From: Pholis gunnellus
Lineage: Eukaryota > Chordata > Actinopteri > Perciformes > Pholidae
Direction of reading: 5' to 3'
Length of the DNA: 64,000 nt
Assembly: GCA_910591455.2 (NCBI GenBank)
Contig: OU342806.1
Coordinates: forward strand, 16,498,841-16,562,840
Part shown: positions 1 to 12,610 of the stretch, piece after piece
How positions within the stretch are numbered: position 1 is the first letter of the stretch
Layout of the letters: every line of letters starts with the position of its first letter
Translations under genes and position numbers: made by a program
The notes under the pieces: model-generated
Seen by the model: the letters and a program-made list of their open reading frames with translations, nothing else
Told to the model about the DNA's origin: nothing
Database searches by the model: none

Positions 1-1000
1 TCACATCTACACAATCCGGCTTTCTAAGATAGGGAACCATGGAGAGTGTCAGGAAAGATAAGAGAGCGGGTGTGACACACAGAAACGGCTGTGAGCCAAA
101 CTTGAACCCTTGATTTCTGAAGCACATGGTGGAAGCTCAGCCAGCTGAGTCACCAGCGCTGCTTCCTTATACATCTCCTTGTTTTCCTCCTCTTCTCTCC
201 ATTATAAAAAAACACTGAATAGGAGTAAAACGCCTGAGTCCACATTCTTTTTGTTTGCTTGTAACTGGATCCAGACCAGCCAAAATCCCTCAAAAGACAG
301 TTTATTTACCCAAAAGAAATAATTTCCATTGTTATCAGCAATTATGCAAATCCCCTAAGCCATTCCCAACATGTGGTCCCAGTTTTAAAAAATTCACAGC
401 ATTTTGTTTGAATTATAAAGATTTATGTACATGCTATTTTGCGGTTTTCCCTTTTTAACTCAAAGGAAAACATTACACTCACACAAAGAGCTCCCTTAGG
501 GCAGATGAAGATGGCTCGGCTTTGTGTGAGCAATACTCAGTGGTCCAGAGTAGGAGTGAGATGAGTATGGGATGTTTATCTTTAAACCTCTTCACTCTAT
601 GATTAAGGCTCCCATCTGATTTCTCTGAGGCCTTTTCTTTGCAATCATGACATTTTGTTGTCGTGTCTGTCAAATCTTTCCACATGTAGTACATCACTCC
701 CACAGCTCCCAACCAAATAGATTTAACGTCTTTAGCATCAACACACCTCTGACCCACAACGCCTCCCTCCCCCCCCCCTCCCACTTTCACTTACGTAAGG
801 AGAGATTCCTGGGAATTGTTCAGACAAGGTTGCGACCCCATGTAGCTTCCTGTCAGACTCAACAAATTGCCTGTGATGAGAGAGCACCTCTGTTTTTCCA
901 GCTGAGATGTGCCTGAAGAAAAGTTGGACAAATTTAAAAGGAAACCAGCAGAGAGCATGAATATTCTTTGCCCCCGAATCCAGCAGCTTTGTGTTTGTTG

Positions 1001-1252
1001 TAGGGATGTTCCTCGACCAAAGCAATTCTTTGTCGACTAACACTCGACCAATCGATCAGTTGATTGAATCGTAAAACTGTGTTTCTCCACAAAGAATAAC
1101 ACAGAAGCACCACTTTGAATCATGTGTTTACCAGAGATAAGTTTCTTGGATTTAGCATGAAAAAGCATGAAAAACAAAGACAAGTCGACTGAAGAAATCT
1201 GAGCACAAAATGAACGATTAGTCGACTTATCAACTATGAGGGAGCAGCCCGA
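1001..1252. mobile_element. Short hAT-like terminal-inverted-repeat element, copy 1
   Basis: The ends TAGGGATGTTCC and (reverse complement of the right end) TCGGGCTGCTCC form imperfect inverted repeats. The flanks GTTTGTTG (993-1000) and GTCTGTTG (1253-1260) look like an 8-base target duplication with one change, as expected for hAT elements. The interior (for example GTTTACCAGAGAT) is shared with the copy at 35668-35910. It is non-autonomous with no coding capacity. Confidence 0.65.
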
Positions 1253-3170
1253 GTCTGTTGCCCTTTTTCATGATTTGAAAGTGATTGTTACTCACATACC
1301 GGACAAATCAAGCCATCATCACAAATCATACCGATCATCGAAATTCATATAACAATCCAGTAATGACATAAATCAGTCACTGATCCGCTACACTGTTCAC
1401 AATGGCCTCATACACCCACAGATCCGATCAAATCGCTCAACTCTACCTCTGTCGTAGAGATTTGGGAAACATGGCAACGACATCAAACGGGGAGTGAATG
1501 TCAAACATTTGTCTGCGAATCAAATCACAAGTAAACACACACAGTCGTCCCCCAGAAATACATGTATCTGTAGCGAGCTGCTTACATTTGTGAAACCATT
1601 TTCGCATCAGTTTTCCAGAGCATTTTCCAGATCTCTTCAATGGGAGTGAGTAAATTGGTATCATGTCACAGTCGATGAAAAACAAGAATGACACCCAGGT
1701 TGAAAATATAAAGAATTTCCCTCCATACCTAATATTTTGAGCATTTCAGGCAGGGCTGTTTTTATCTCCACTACTGAGCTACTGCTTCCCATTGATGCCT
1801 GTATATCATTGCATTTGTTTACATACATACAGTATAGCTTACAACTCTCCCCTTATAGACTGGAGAGTGAGACACATTGTCTGCCTACTCTGGTCATTGT
1901 TTAGGCTTCAGTGGCTTCACGGTTGATTCATGGTCTGGAATAAACACAGCAAGAAATACGACAGCAAAGAGAGAAATACGAGATGTACCATGCCAATAAA
2001 AGACAATAAAACAGATAAAATAACAGGCACATAAACACCGTCTCTCTACTTTGTTCCACTCCCTCATTGCCCTCTCTAACTGTGGTTTCTTGGCTGGAGT
2101 GATTATTAGTGATATTAGATCCGAAGCTGTAGTCTGTGTAGTCGCTCGCCCCCACAGGTCAGCAGAGTGCAGCCCTGCAGGAAGAGGCTGTCTGTGGGAG
2201 AGAGCAGACCAAAGCCACAATCAGGTTATTGCTTAGCCATGATTCACCCACACTTAATGATAAAACTCTCTCTCTCGTTCTGTGTTTCTTTTCATTAAAT
2301 ACTTCTTCCTTAGGCCTATGCATTTTTTGGTTTTTGTTTTCCAGTTATTCAGTTTGTCCGTGTCGAGGCAGATACAAGTGACAATGAGATCAGATTAATG
2401 GACACTGGGTGATAAATAAAAACAGATCTGATTTAGGAAGACGATAAGAAACTAATGCTGGGGTTCTACTCCTGCCATCAGCCACTGGAAAGTGCTTCCC
2501 TCCAAAATCAATGGAAGCTGATCACATTGTGTTCAAGCTGCAGATGCATTGTTTCACACGTGATGGAAACGTGCAAGCTCAAAAATTGCCAAGATTAAAT
2601 TGACGACTGAAGCCCATTTTCATCTCCCTCGAGTGCTCTGAGCCAACAAAGATTCCTTTTGATTGTCTTGTTCTCCGGTTTATCGACTAAAATGAAAGTC
2701 ATAAAAATCCATACAACCCATCATGCCCACTTAAAGAAAAGACCTGCAGTGCTATAAAGTGGCAAATCTTGGACAAAAAGCAAATTATTTCAAAGTTCTA
2801 GTTGCTACTGTATCGCACCAGTATATACAGGGAAATGTGACTTTTTGAAATACAAAAGGAAAGCATCTGGGCAAGTCGGAATGCGTAAGAAGCCTGAGAG
2901 ACATGCAGAAGAGGTGTCCACTTTTCTGTTTCTCTGTTACCCACCTGAGCTGCTCTCTCTCTCTCCATGTTTGTTTTTCATGCACACACACTTCTGCACA
3001 CACATCACTCCCCAAAGTTCAGGTCATTTCTTCTTGAGCTGTGCAACAATGAGGTGTGTTCTGTGGTCCGTTCAGTGGGCGTCTGTTTCAACGTATAAAC
3101 AGTCTTTTCCCTGCCTGGAGGCCTTATCAGCAACTGGCCTTCCTCAGGATGTCTGCCAGCCCTGGCCCAG

Positions 3171-3172
3171 CC

Positions 3173-3240
<68 letters not shown>
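3171..3240. repeat. C19 homopolymer joined to (CA)n microsatellite
   Basis: Nineteen C bases (3171-3189) run directly into about 51 bases of alternating CA (3190-3240). Confidence 0.95.
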
Positions 3241-3241
<1 letters not shown>

Positions 3242-6200
3242 CTTTCTCAGATACGTGTGTGCGGTATTTCTGGTCTGTGATGTACTTCTGTGGTTTCAAT
3301 AGAATGTGTAATGACCTCTGATGCTATATATGATTTGTTATATACAATATTTACATGTTCTCAATGGAACGCTTGATTCATTGTTTTCTTCCATTAAACC
3401 GTCTTGGTAATGGATATTTGTTGTTATGTTGGACTTACAGAATTTGCTCAGGCAGTATTAAGAGATACGATACACCTTTAAATGGGTGGACGTAGTCTGG
3501 GACTGGATGATCAGTTGTTTTCTTAGTGCAGTGTCTTGTTGTCTGGAGAAATTCCAATTTACTGCTCAGTCAACAGTTTAAATGTCAGAAGCCGTACTTT
3601 GTTTCACTCCTGACCGATTTTTGACTCGAGTTTAACATTTAAAGTTTTACCTTTTGCTTCTCTCACTCCCACACACAAAGAGAGCCAATATTCACCTGCA
3701 CACACAAGTGAAAATGTAACCTAAGAGAGGAATTATTTATTTATTTTCTGTATATAAAGAGAATTGAATCAGAGGACAATAAGCAGGCAGTGGTTCTCAA
3801 GCGTTATCCTCCTCCCTCTGACTCTATGTGCAGCAGGAATGAGAAAACAGAGCCATGAAAAAAGAAATCTTTTTGACAGGGGTGACGGCCAATGATATCG
3901 TCAGTCGGTGGTGCAAGGTTAGTCTCGACTATATATGGTCTTGAGCCGGAATTTTTCACTTCCAAGAAGAGATATTTGTGTGTGTATCCAAGCAATAATG
4001 TATTGCTTCAATAATACACATGCAAGGATGCCAGTATAAATTTAAATACGTTTGACATACGGGGTGAGCCAAAATATTTGCTAGATATTGTAAATCATGA
4101 AAATAATCTGTTTTAAAATCATATGCAGTATTTTGCTTGATATATGAGGAACGCTGTAAAACTATGAAAGCATGGCAAGCCTAAACAGTGATGCATTGCC
4201 AAATAGGATTTAACTGAAATGCTATGCCTCCCCAAGCAAAACATGGTCTCATTTATGAATGATTAAAGAAATGTGGAATTTAAAACACAAACACAGTTGC
4301 ATTCGGCAAATGGGAATGCACCTTTTAAGGTTTAAAATTAGCTAATTCTCTGGGTGGACGGTTATTGCACGGACAATAACAGAAGGTACCCATCCTGAAG
4401 TTGAACATTGTGAGTTAATTACACTTTATACAGTATTTCTGTGCTCGTGTATTTAGTTCATTTGGACACAAAACTTTTTTTTTCCAGACGGCTTCAAGCT
4501 GTTGGATTTGATGTTGTTGGAGAACTGTGAGCTTTGCCAGTAAAGATGTACACCCACTCACACACATGCATACACACACTGCAGGATACACTTGCACAGA
4601 TAATTGTGTATAAGTGTGTATTGGCTTTAATCTCAAGCTGCCGGTGTTCTGAAACTACAACAATAGCACACAAAGACCCAGCAGGCATTTCAATGATTAG
4701 CAGGAGAGTATTCCCTACAGTATAATGAAAATGTAAATTAATTGCGATTTCCAGAATTGGGATAAATTAAGAAAAAAAAGAACGCAAAGACAAATATTTG
4801 ACAATGTAACCCGATCTGTGCATTTCTGCATATTACAAATACTTTATTTTGCTAAATGTTTCTTTGTAACTCCCACAGTTATAAAACACTTTGCATTTGA
4901 CTCCAAGCTGTTGTGCTGAACTGTATGTTTACGAGCTGTGGAGTGCAGCAGTTAAAACATTTTTAGGTTTTCGCACACAGCCAGACACATTCAAACACAT
5001 ACACTTGCAGAAGCCTGTGGTGCCAGACTTTACACAACGCTGCCTGTTGTTATTTCAACATTTTAACTGTGTTTTTGCTCAGGCTGGAGCAGAGAGACTG
5101 CTGATGCACTACAATACACTCTGTCACATATGTCCTACACACAGGAATATTTTTCTGCTTCAGACATGGAGTGTAAAGATCTCTGAAGCCAGGTTTCAGT
5201 CCACCAAGGTCCCTGCCTTCAGCAGCCACATGACTGTCCACAAACTGTACCTTTACATCTGTTCTTGTGAGCCCATGTGGTGACGGCACAGACTGTCCTC
5301 TCAAGAAAACAACAGAGTCCATCCTTTCAGCAAGTGCCCCAAAAGCCCTCTGGCGGTTTATTATGATGAGAGCAAAGGGAGAAGTCAGGTGGCATTGTTT
5401 TGTACAGGAGGAGGTTGGGGTGGATTGTCAACAAAACGTAGTACTAACACAAGAGACAGCTGTTTGTTTCCCATTTCCAGTCAACAGACAACAAAGGTCC
5501 CCGAACCTTAACTACTGATATAGATATACCGCAAACCATTTTGTGCTGAAACTGAATCAAACATTGTCAACTCATAAAACATATTTTTATATGAGCAAGA
5601 TTTGAACTTATCATTCAAGCTCTCTTTTTTACACAATTCCCATTCTTTACACAATTACTTTCATCATAGTGTGCGCTGTTACTCCCATATTAAAACTATT
5701 ATTTCATGGTGCCCCTCTTTATCAGGGCCAGCTTTTTCACCCCATCTTCGAGCGGGGCCGTTCAGCATAGCAAAAAACATTTTCCCTTCATATGTGGTCC
5801 GAAGACGCAGCATACAAACTAGATTGCTTTGAGTCTCACACAACTTTTAGGCTCTTTTTAAGGCTTTGCCTTGCCATGGGAGACCCTTCCAGGAGCTATT
5901 TCCGCACAGGTCTCAGGGTCATGTGGTCATGTGAATCCCTCCACCATGATTTAGAGGGTTAGTTTAATACCCTGTATTAATGTGGGTGCTGCACCAACCC
6001 ACCATTCAATTTCATACTCCATCTTCCCCCATCTCAAGACAAAGAGATACTTGAACTTTAGGCACTCCAAAACGTTGTTTGCTTCACACTATTTTGAGAT
6101 TGGATTTTCATTTCCTCTAACGTGAGAACATGCGAGACGGACGGACAATATCTGACCTCAACACACAGTGAAAAGACAAGAGCAGAGTGAGACTCCAGAC

Positions 6201-7577
6201 GTCCTAGGGGTTCTGAGGTGGGATCTGATCCCTCCTGACAGGAGACGGTTCATGTGATCGGCAAGAGGGAAGCTTAACCCTCGAGGCCGCATTAAACCCT
6301 CTTTCCGTCTGCTGCTTTAGATGAAAGGATGTGTGCTGATTTTATGCAGCGTGTTGGACACATAGGGAGAGGGGGGGTGATTTAACCGCAGATGTGAACA
6401 GTGTCACAGTTTGTGTTTTGACAACGGTTCTCTGTGCAAATAAACTCTTAGGAAAGAAAATCACGTCTTCGTTTATCAATGATAAAATAATGAGCAAGAA
6501 GCATACTGACAGGTCCTTCTAAGCTAGTGATGAATATCTGCATCACATTTAATCTCTGTTTGTATTCCTCATATTCAATGTGTGATGGATTCCACTGCTC
6601 TGTGCGTCCACATACCGGCTCATCAGGATTACAATTTGTCTCCACCACACACTCTGAGACATCCTCACATGGTCTGCTTCCCTTACTCTTATTTAGTCTT
6701 TACAAATGGCATCATCAAAGTAATCTACGACTCAATTAAAGTGCAAATTAGCCGTTAGGCCATCAGCAGTGTGAGTGTCAACTTTTCTCCCTCCAGTCCA
6801 AATTAAAATGAGCCCTTTGGCCTCCAGAAAACATCCATTCAGACGGGTTTTATTTAAAGGCCTGGCATTGCTACAGCTATGCCATGTATCCATATGAATA
6901 TTTGATGCGCTCTGTATACCTCTGCACTCACATGGCATGTCAAGCCAAAGTGTGGAGGCTATATTTTACAGATGCCACGTGGTCGCTGCCCAGCTGTTTT
7001 AGGGTGGATGTTTGCTTTTAAAATGTGTTGCACACACTCCCCTAAGAGGAGAATTAGCTTTGGTGGTCTGAGGGATCGGTGCAGGAACGAGATAAGAGAT
7101 AGGACCCATTAGCCTGGGCAGTTAGCCTATTTAAAGGCTGTTAATTATTTAGCTAATTTACACTACAGAGCCAGCCGGGCCAACCAGGGTTTACTCATTA
7201 GATCGCTTTCTGTTATTAAGATGGACAGATCTAACGAAAGGGTTTACTCGTTACATTTCAGAGGAGATACCTCAGCGAGGCAAGTTTGCGTCTGAAAAGC
7301 ACTTTTGATCCAGTGTGGAGCTCGACCTGGCCTCATGTGGCCCTGTGGGAGCACAGAGCGGGTTGACTAAGTCCTCCAGTAATAACTGGTGCATGGTGGG
7401 ACTTCACTGTAGGCCAGGCCTTGTGCCCGCAGACTAACTGCACATACTTGCACACATACCTCACAAAACACACTTTCGTGCACACACCAGTCGATGCATG
7501 AATGAACACGGACACAAACATTTTGCATACACACAATCACACACACAGGACCTTATGGATGGACCTTATGCACAGGA

Positions 7578-7811
7578 AATTATGGTCCCTTTTAGAGTAA
7601 AATAGACCATAAAGCGGAGTATGCTTTAGGGCGGGCTTACTGTGATTGACAGGTTCGCTGCCACTACCTAAACCGTAAACGGCGTCTCTACATCACTCCT
7701 CCGCATTCCAGATATGGTAACTTCCGTTCAGTAGTTGCAAAAAACAACAAGATAGCGACGGCGAAATCGCGGAACTCGAGGCTTCAAAACTGTCCACTTC
7801 TTATATACAGT
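7578..7811 (-). repeat. Dispersed repeat, copy A (minus orientation)
   Basis: Its reverse complement begins ACTGTATATAAGAAGTGGAC, continues with GTTTTGAAGC and ATCTTGTTGTTTTTTGCAAC, and ends with TTTTACTCTAAAAGGGACCA. The same blocks occur in the same order at 12141-12610. I know this sequence as a common interspersed repeat of teleosts but cannot name its class. Confidence 0.6.
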
Positions 7812-8632
7812 ACATGCATGTATCCCTTGTGGTCATTTTCACTTCTGAAGCTTTACACACACTTGCATCTGCACACACATAAAGTTGCTGCACTATCTAT
7901 AACACAGAGAGGCAGTAGTGGCTGATTACTATGTGTGTGTGTGTGTGTGTGTGTTCTCTATTGAGCCCATTTATCTTTCAGGGCGTTACATTTTTCTGGG
8001 GCAGTTGGTTGCAGCAGGCAGGCTGGTGAATCTATTATACTAAGAGAACAGATAGTCTGACCAGCTAGAGAGCTTCTTCTCTTCACTTCCCTCCATCTCT
8101 GCCAACACCACCAGCCCTTTCCCCCTCCTTTTTTCTCTGTTTTTTCTCCTTTATTTCTCGGCTGAGGTTAAAAGAGACACAGGGGCAGTAGCACTCATAG
8201 AAACAGAAACAGGAAGGACAGGAGGTGAGTGGAGCTGTGTGGCAGGCGAGAGGCGAGAGGCAAAGCCCCTCATGACAATTCACTCCCTTTTTCTGACTCA
8301 TCCTCCCATGTTGGTCTTGTTTGCTTGTGTCCTCTCCTAACTTTTTTTTTCCACGACTCTTTTCTCTCTCTCTCTCTCTCATGAAGAAATGTCTCTCTTT
8401 ATTTCTCAGTTATCCTTTACCATGATTCCATGTTGTTTACCTCACATTGCTCATCTTCTCCTCTTTGATCTGCTACACCTCCCCTCGCTCTTTTCTCACT
8501 CCCTCTTTCGCAGTCTATTTTTGCAGGGTAGAACATAGGTCACATGTTTTTGCCTGGGATGTGTGACAAAGAGTGTGAAGAGAGAAAGAAGGAGTGTTTA
8601 TGTGTTTTATATAAATGTGTATAAGTGCGTGT

Positions 8633-8668
<36 letters not shown>

Positions 8669-8675
8669 GAGAGAG
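8633..8675. repeat. (GA)n microsatellite
   Basis: Alternating GA with single interruptions. Confidence 0.95.
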
Positions 8676-8796
8676 GCAGTGGGGTGTTTTTCAGTCCGTT
8701 GAATGTAGCCCTCGTCACACAGCTTTGGCAGCTGACTGTGCGGGAGGAATAAATGGACAGGCTGACAATCAGGCAACACACTCGCTCGATTGCAGC

Positions 8797-8799
<3 letters not shown>

Positions 8800-8837
<38 letters not shown>
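8800..8837. repeat. (CA)n microsatellite
   Basis: Uninterrupted alternating CA. Confidence 0.95.
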
Positions 8838-8840
<3 letters not shown>

Positions 8841-11800
8841 ACGCAGTAAAATGAGTATTGAGCTACTCAGTGGGGCAATCAGCCAACTCTTTTTTTTTTT
8901 TTCACGAGGTGGTATTTGAATGTGCGTGTCCGATCTGTGTTCTCCTACATGTACGCGTGTCACCCTGTGTGTGCAGGCGGAAGCTGAGTTGGAAGGCTGT
9001 CATCGTGCTCAGATCAATAGAGTGTGAATTTAGAAGTGTTGATTTCCTCCCAGAGTCGTCCTGCCTGCTCTGCAGACGGTGCTGCACAGCCATGGCCTGC
9101 CTGGCTTCACACTCCGTTGGTGTCAGGCAGGCTCTTTATCACCGGGGGGGTGTGTGACCATGAGGGGGAATAAATTGTCTGACTCTGCTTCCATGCATGC
9201 ACAAATGTCTTATTTCCTATTTGCCCGACTGTGTGCGCCTCCTCTATTTTGGCTGTGCGAGTAGAAAGTGATAATTAATGAGCTGGGGGACCTAGTTTTA
9301 TTTATAACCCACGTTTCTGTTAGGGCACGTTATTACATCAGCTCAAACTCGCTAATATTGTACATTTGAATATTTGATAAAATGTTTGTGTGTGTGTGCG
9401 AGTTGTTTTTGCCTGTCACAGTTTGTAAGAGGGGATGTAATGTGACATGGCAGCGTTGTAAGTGATCTTAGTCTGTGGCAACATACAGCACAATCCTCTT
9501 TCCCCCGACTAACTCCTCTGTCCCATGTCCTGTCTACTTTTCACTTTTTCTTCCCACCGCATTCCCGTCTTCTGTCTTATTTCTCTCCACCATCTCTTAC
9601 TCTGCCACCCATCTCCAACTGCCCCTGCTCATTTCGTCTCTTGTCACCATCCTTTCCAACCCATATCGACATCCGCTAATGTCGACATAAACCTCAGATA
9701 GCCCACATTCTAATTAGCGGTAGCAGTTACTCATTAACTTCCATGAGCGGATGTAGCCGTAATGCTAACGCAGATCAAGCTAGAAGGGGTTGGCTGTGTG
9801 CTCCGATGAATAATAGATGGTGTGTCACTTCCCTTATCGTTAATGAAAGCAGGCAGCTGCTCATTGTGCTGGAATACCACTAGGACATGAGGAGAGCCGC
9901 CTGAAAACAGAATATGCTTTCATTCTGTGTATGGAAAGATAAAGCGATCGAGCGATGGGCTGATAGGAAAACAGTTGCAGGGAGGGCCTGGTGTACGGGT
10001 TATCTGTCCTTTGACAGTTGAGGCAGAAGCAGGACAGTGGTGGTAATGCTACGGTCATGTCCACGCTGATACAGATAAAGTTGAAATGGCATCTTTTTTT
10101 TTTTTTTTACTTCCACCATCAAAAAAACAGCTTTTTAAAAAACATCTTGCACAGTGTAGATGGAGGAAGTCTTTCCTCCACCTCCTGCTCTGTGCTCAGA
10201 TACTGTGTATCTAAAAATAGCCGATCACATATAGTTCAGATGTCATATGACTGAGTATAATATGGTGATTTGATTGATGGTTTTAATGCAGCAGTACGTG
10301 AGTTGCCTTCTCTGTTAGCAGGGACCACTTGAACCTCACATACATCTGTGTTTTATACACATGCAGTCGCTCGACAACAAGCGGACACAGTGCTTCCCCG
10401 TGTGTTCAGCTACAGATGTTGAATAGCATTTATTGCAGAATAGCAAACCAAATCATATATCTCTGTCTGATTATTGATGCCTTTTCATTTAGCTTTAGAG
10501 TCTTTCTCACTGCTCATTCAGCTGTAACCTGATTGGACAAACTTTGGACAGGTAATGTTCATATTATTTATACTTAGAGAGCAGCAGTGTGGTGTAAATT
10601 TAAGCAATGTTCAGTGCCCAGTACATCTTTGCTGATAGGTTGAGCATCAATAAAGAACCATGGCTCCAGGGGGAAAGTGACGTGTGAAGGCCATTCACAC
10701 AGGGTCCGACATATCTAAATTACTGACAAATGAAAGGCCGGATACCCTCAAAAATAGATAGAGATACAGTTCTGTTTATTCAACTTTGGGTGTCTGTATA
10801 CGGAGATGTTGATAAGGAAATCAGGGGATCAGTTTACTTATCACATGCTGCAAAGAAACAGGGCTCTAATATTTGGCAGCAGCCTAAGAAGTTGAACATG
10901 AAGATACATTGGAGGTCATCCTCCACATGCATCCTGTACATTCTTAGTCATCTTTCTGAATGTAAGTGGAATCTTTGGGCCTTGAAGTGTTTGTTGTCTT
11001 TACAACTCATTTCCTTATGCTGAGGCAAAGGAAGCTTGCAACTGAACAATGGAGAGATAGACTTAAAATCCAGCAATTTGCACCTTTTAGTTTTTTTAAT
11101 AAGCATGAGTTTCTATTGTTTGCTCTGAGCTCAGAAAGAACATTTATATTCAGCAGTCAGAAACAGAACATATTGTTTGATTCAAGCTGAACTAAAGCAG
11201 TAACAGACACAGATGGTTTTTGTGTCTCTTTCTCTTTTGGGCTCTACAAATAACTGTCAACCAGCAAAGGACTGGAGGTAAAGAACTTTTTAGTTTAGTT
11301 TTGCCAATATTTTGTCTGCTTATCGTGTTAAAATTCATGTTTCACTTCAAGTATCGAGTGCAACTTATAATCTTAATTTGCAGTTCCACACAGAAAAAGC
11401 AGTCTGACCCATAATAAAACAGTAGCCTACTCACTGCAGCCCAGCAGGATGATTTAGACGCTGTTTAATGAAGCCCATAGACAGAAGTTCCCTCTCTCAT
11501 TTTCTCTCTGGGGTTGATTGCCAGATGTTGTGTAGCATGGAGGGAACAATCTGTCCCCTTGTGAATATGGACACTCATACCGGACTAGATAAATCATACT
11601 GGATTAGGACTGAAAGAAGAGGTCTGGAGATGTATTATACAGGACTAGAGTATATTGCTGTAATGTACTAGACAGAGAGAATCTTAGACATGTTCTGGAG
11701 GACAACAACATCCTTCATTTGATCTGGTTCGGCAATCAGAAACGTTCCGGTTGCCGGTTGCCTTATCAGTGAATTTTCCCAGTTTGCCTCTCTGGAGCGT

Positions 11801-12140
11801 CCCTTGTGTTGTAGTGTGTCATTATGCAAGATTGTGATCTACACCTGCAACTCACTAGTTGAACTAATTACGCCAGCCTTACGCCTCACTCACACGTTGA
11901 ATCATCGGGAACTGCTCTGTAATGGTCGCAGATGAGTACAAAATGGATAACAAAAATCTGATTCAATATAAACTCCTATAAAAAGTAACAGTTTTCACGA
12001 TGTGATGTTAAATGTATTTTACGTGAGACTTTGTGGCTAATTGTGGCTAATGACAAATGTTAAAACGTAGCGTAATAACAGTACAAGTAAAGGAAAGTTA
12101 GCAATAGCAATATCATTCCAAAGTTTGCTACGCTACTGGT

Positions 12141-12610
12141 CAATAGACTGTATATAAGAAGTAGACATAGTCACAGTGACATCACCCATTGGTTTATGTA
12201 CTACGGTTTTGAAGCATGGAGTTTGGCATTTTGGCCGTGGCCATCTTGTTTTTTTTGCAACCAGACGTGACACAAGAGGGTGGAGCTCAGTACAAGTGAA
12301 CGCTAAACAAGACATTTTTAGGCGACCAAAAAAGGTTACAATGAACTTTCATGAACTGAAAGCAAATCATGAAAGGGTTAAAGTTGTAAGATAAAAACAC
12401 AGCAACTCCCAGATTGGACAACAGCGACATGTTAATGACAAGGTAGCCATGCCCTGCTTTATCGTCTGTTTTACTCTAAATGGGACCATAATAAAGTGAA
12501 CATCATGCTGTGTTGAAGACAACTTGAAACTAGCGATTGAGACCATGAACTCCTGTTTACAATGTTTACTGAGGAAATTATTGAGGAGTGAGAAGTAGGG
12601 TCAACAAAAA
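12141..12610 (+). repeat. Dispersed repeat, copy B (plus orientation)
   Basis: It contains ACTGTATATAAGAAGTAGAC, ACGGTTTTGAAGC, ATCTTGTTTTTTTTGCAACC and GTTTTACTCTAAATGGGACC in the same order as copy A at 7578-7811. This copy is longer and keeps a middle part deleted from copy A. The boundaries are approximate. Confidence 0.6.

Noticed and set aside
3190..3240. Regular repeats considered as a CRISPR array
   Set aside because: This and the other regular arrays are simple microsatellites without spacer structure, and the genome is a vertebrate.
2845..3321. 158-codon plus-strand frame
   Set aside because: Its length comes from the C19 and (CA)n tracts, which lack stop codons.
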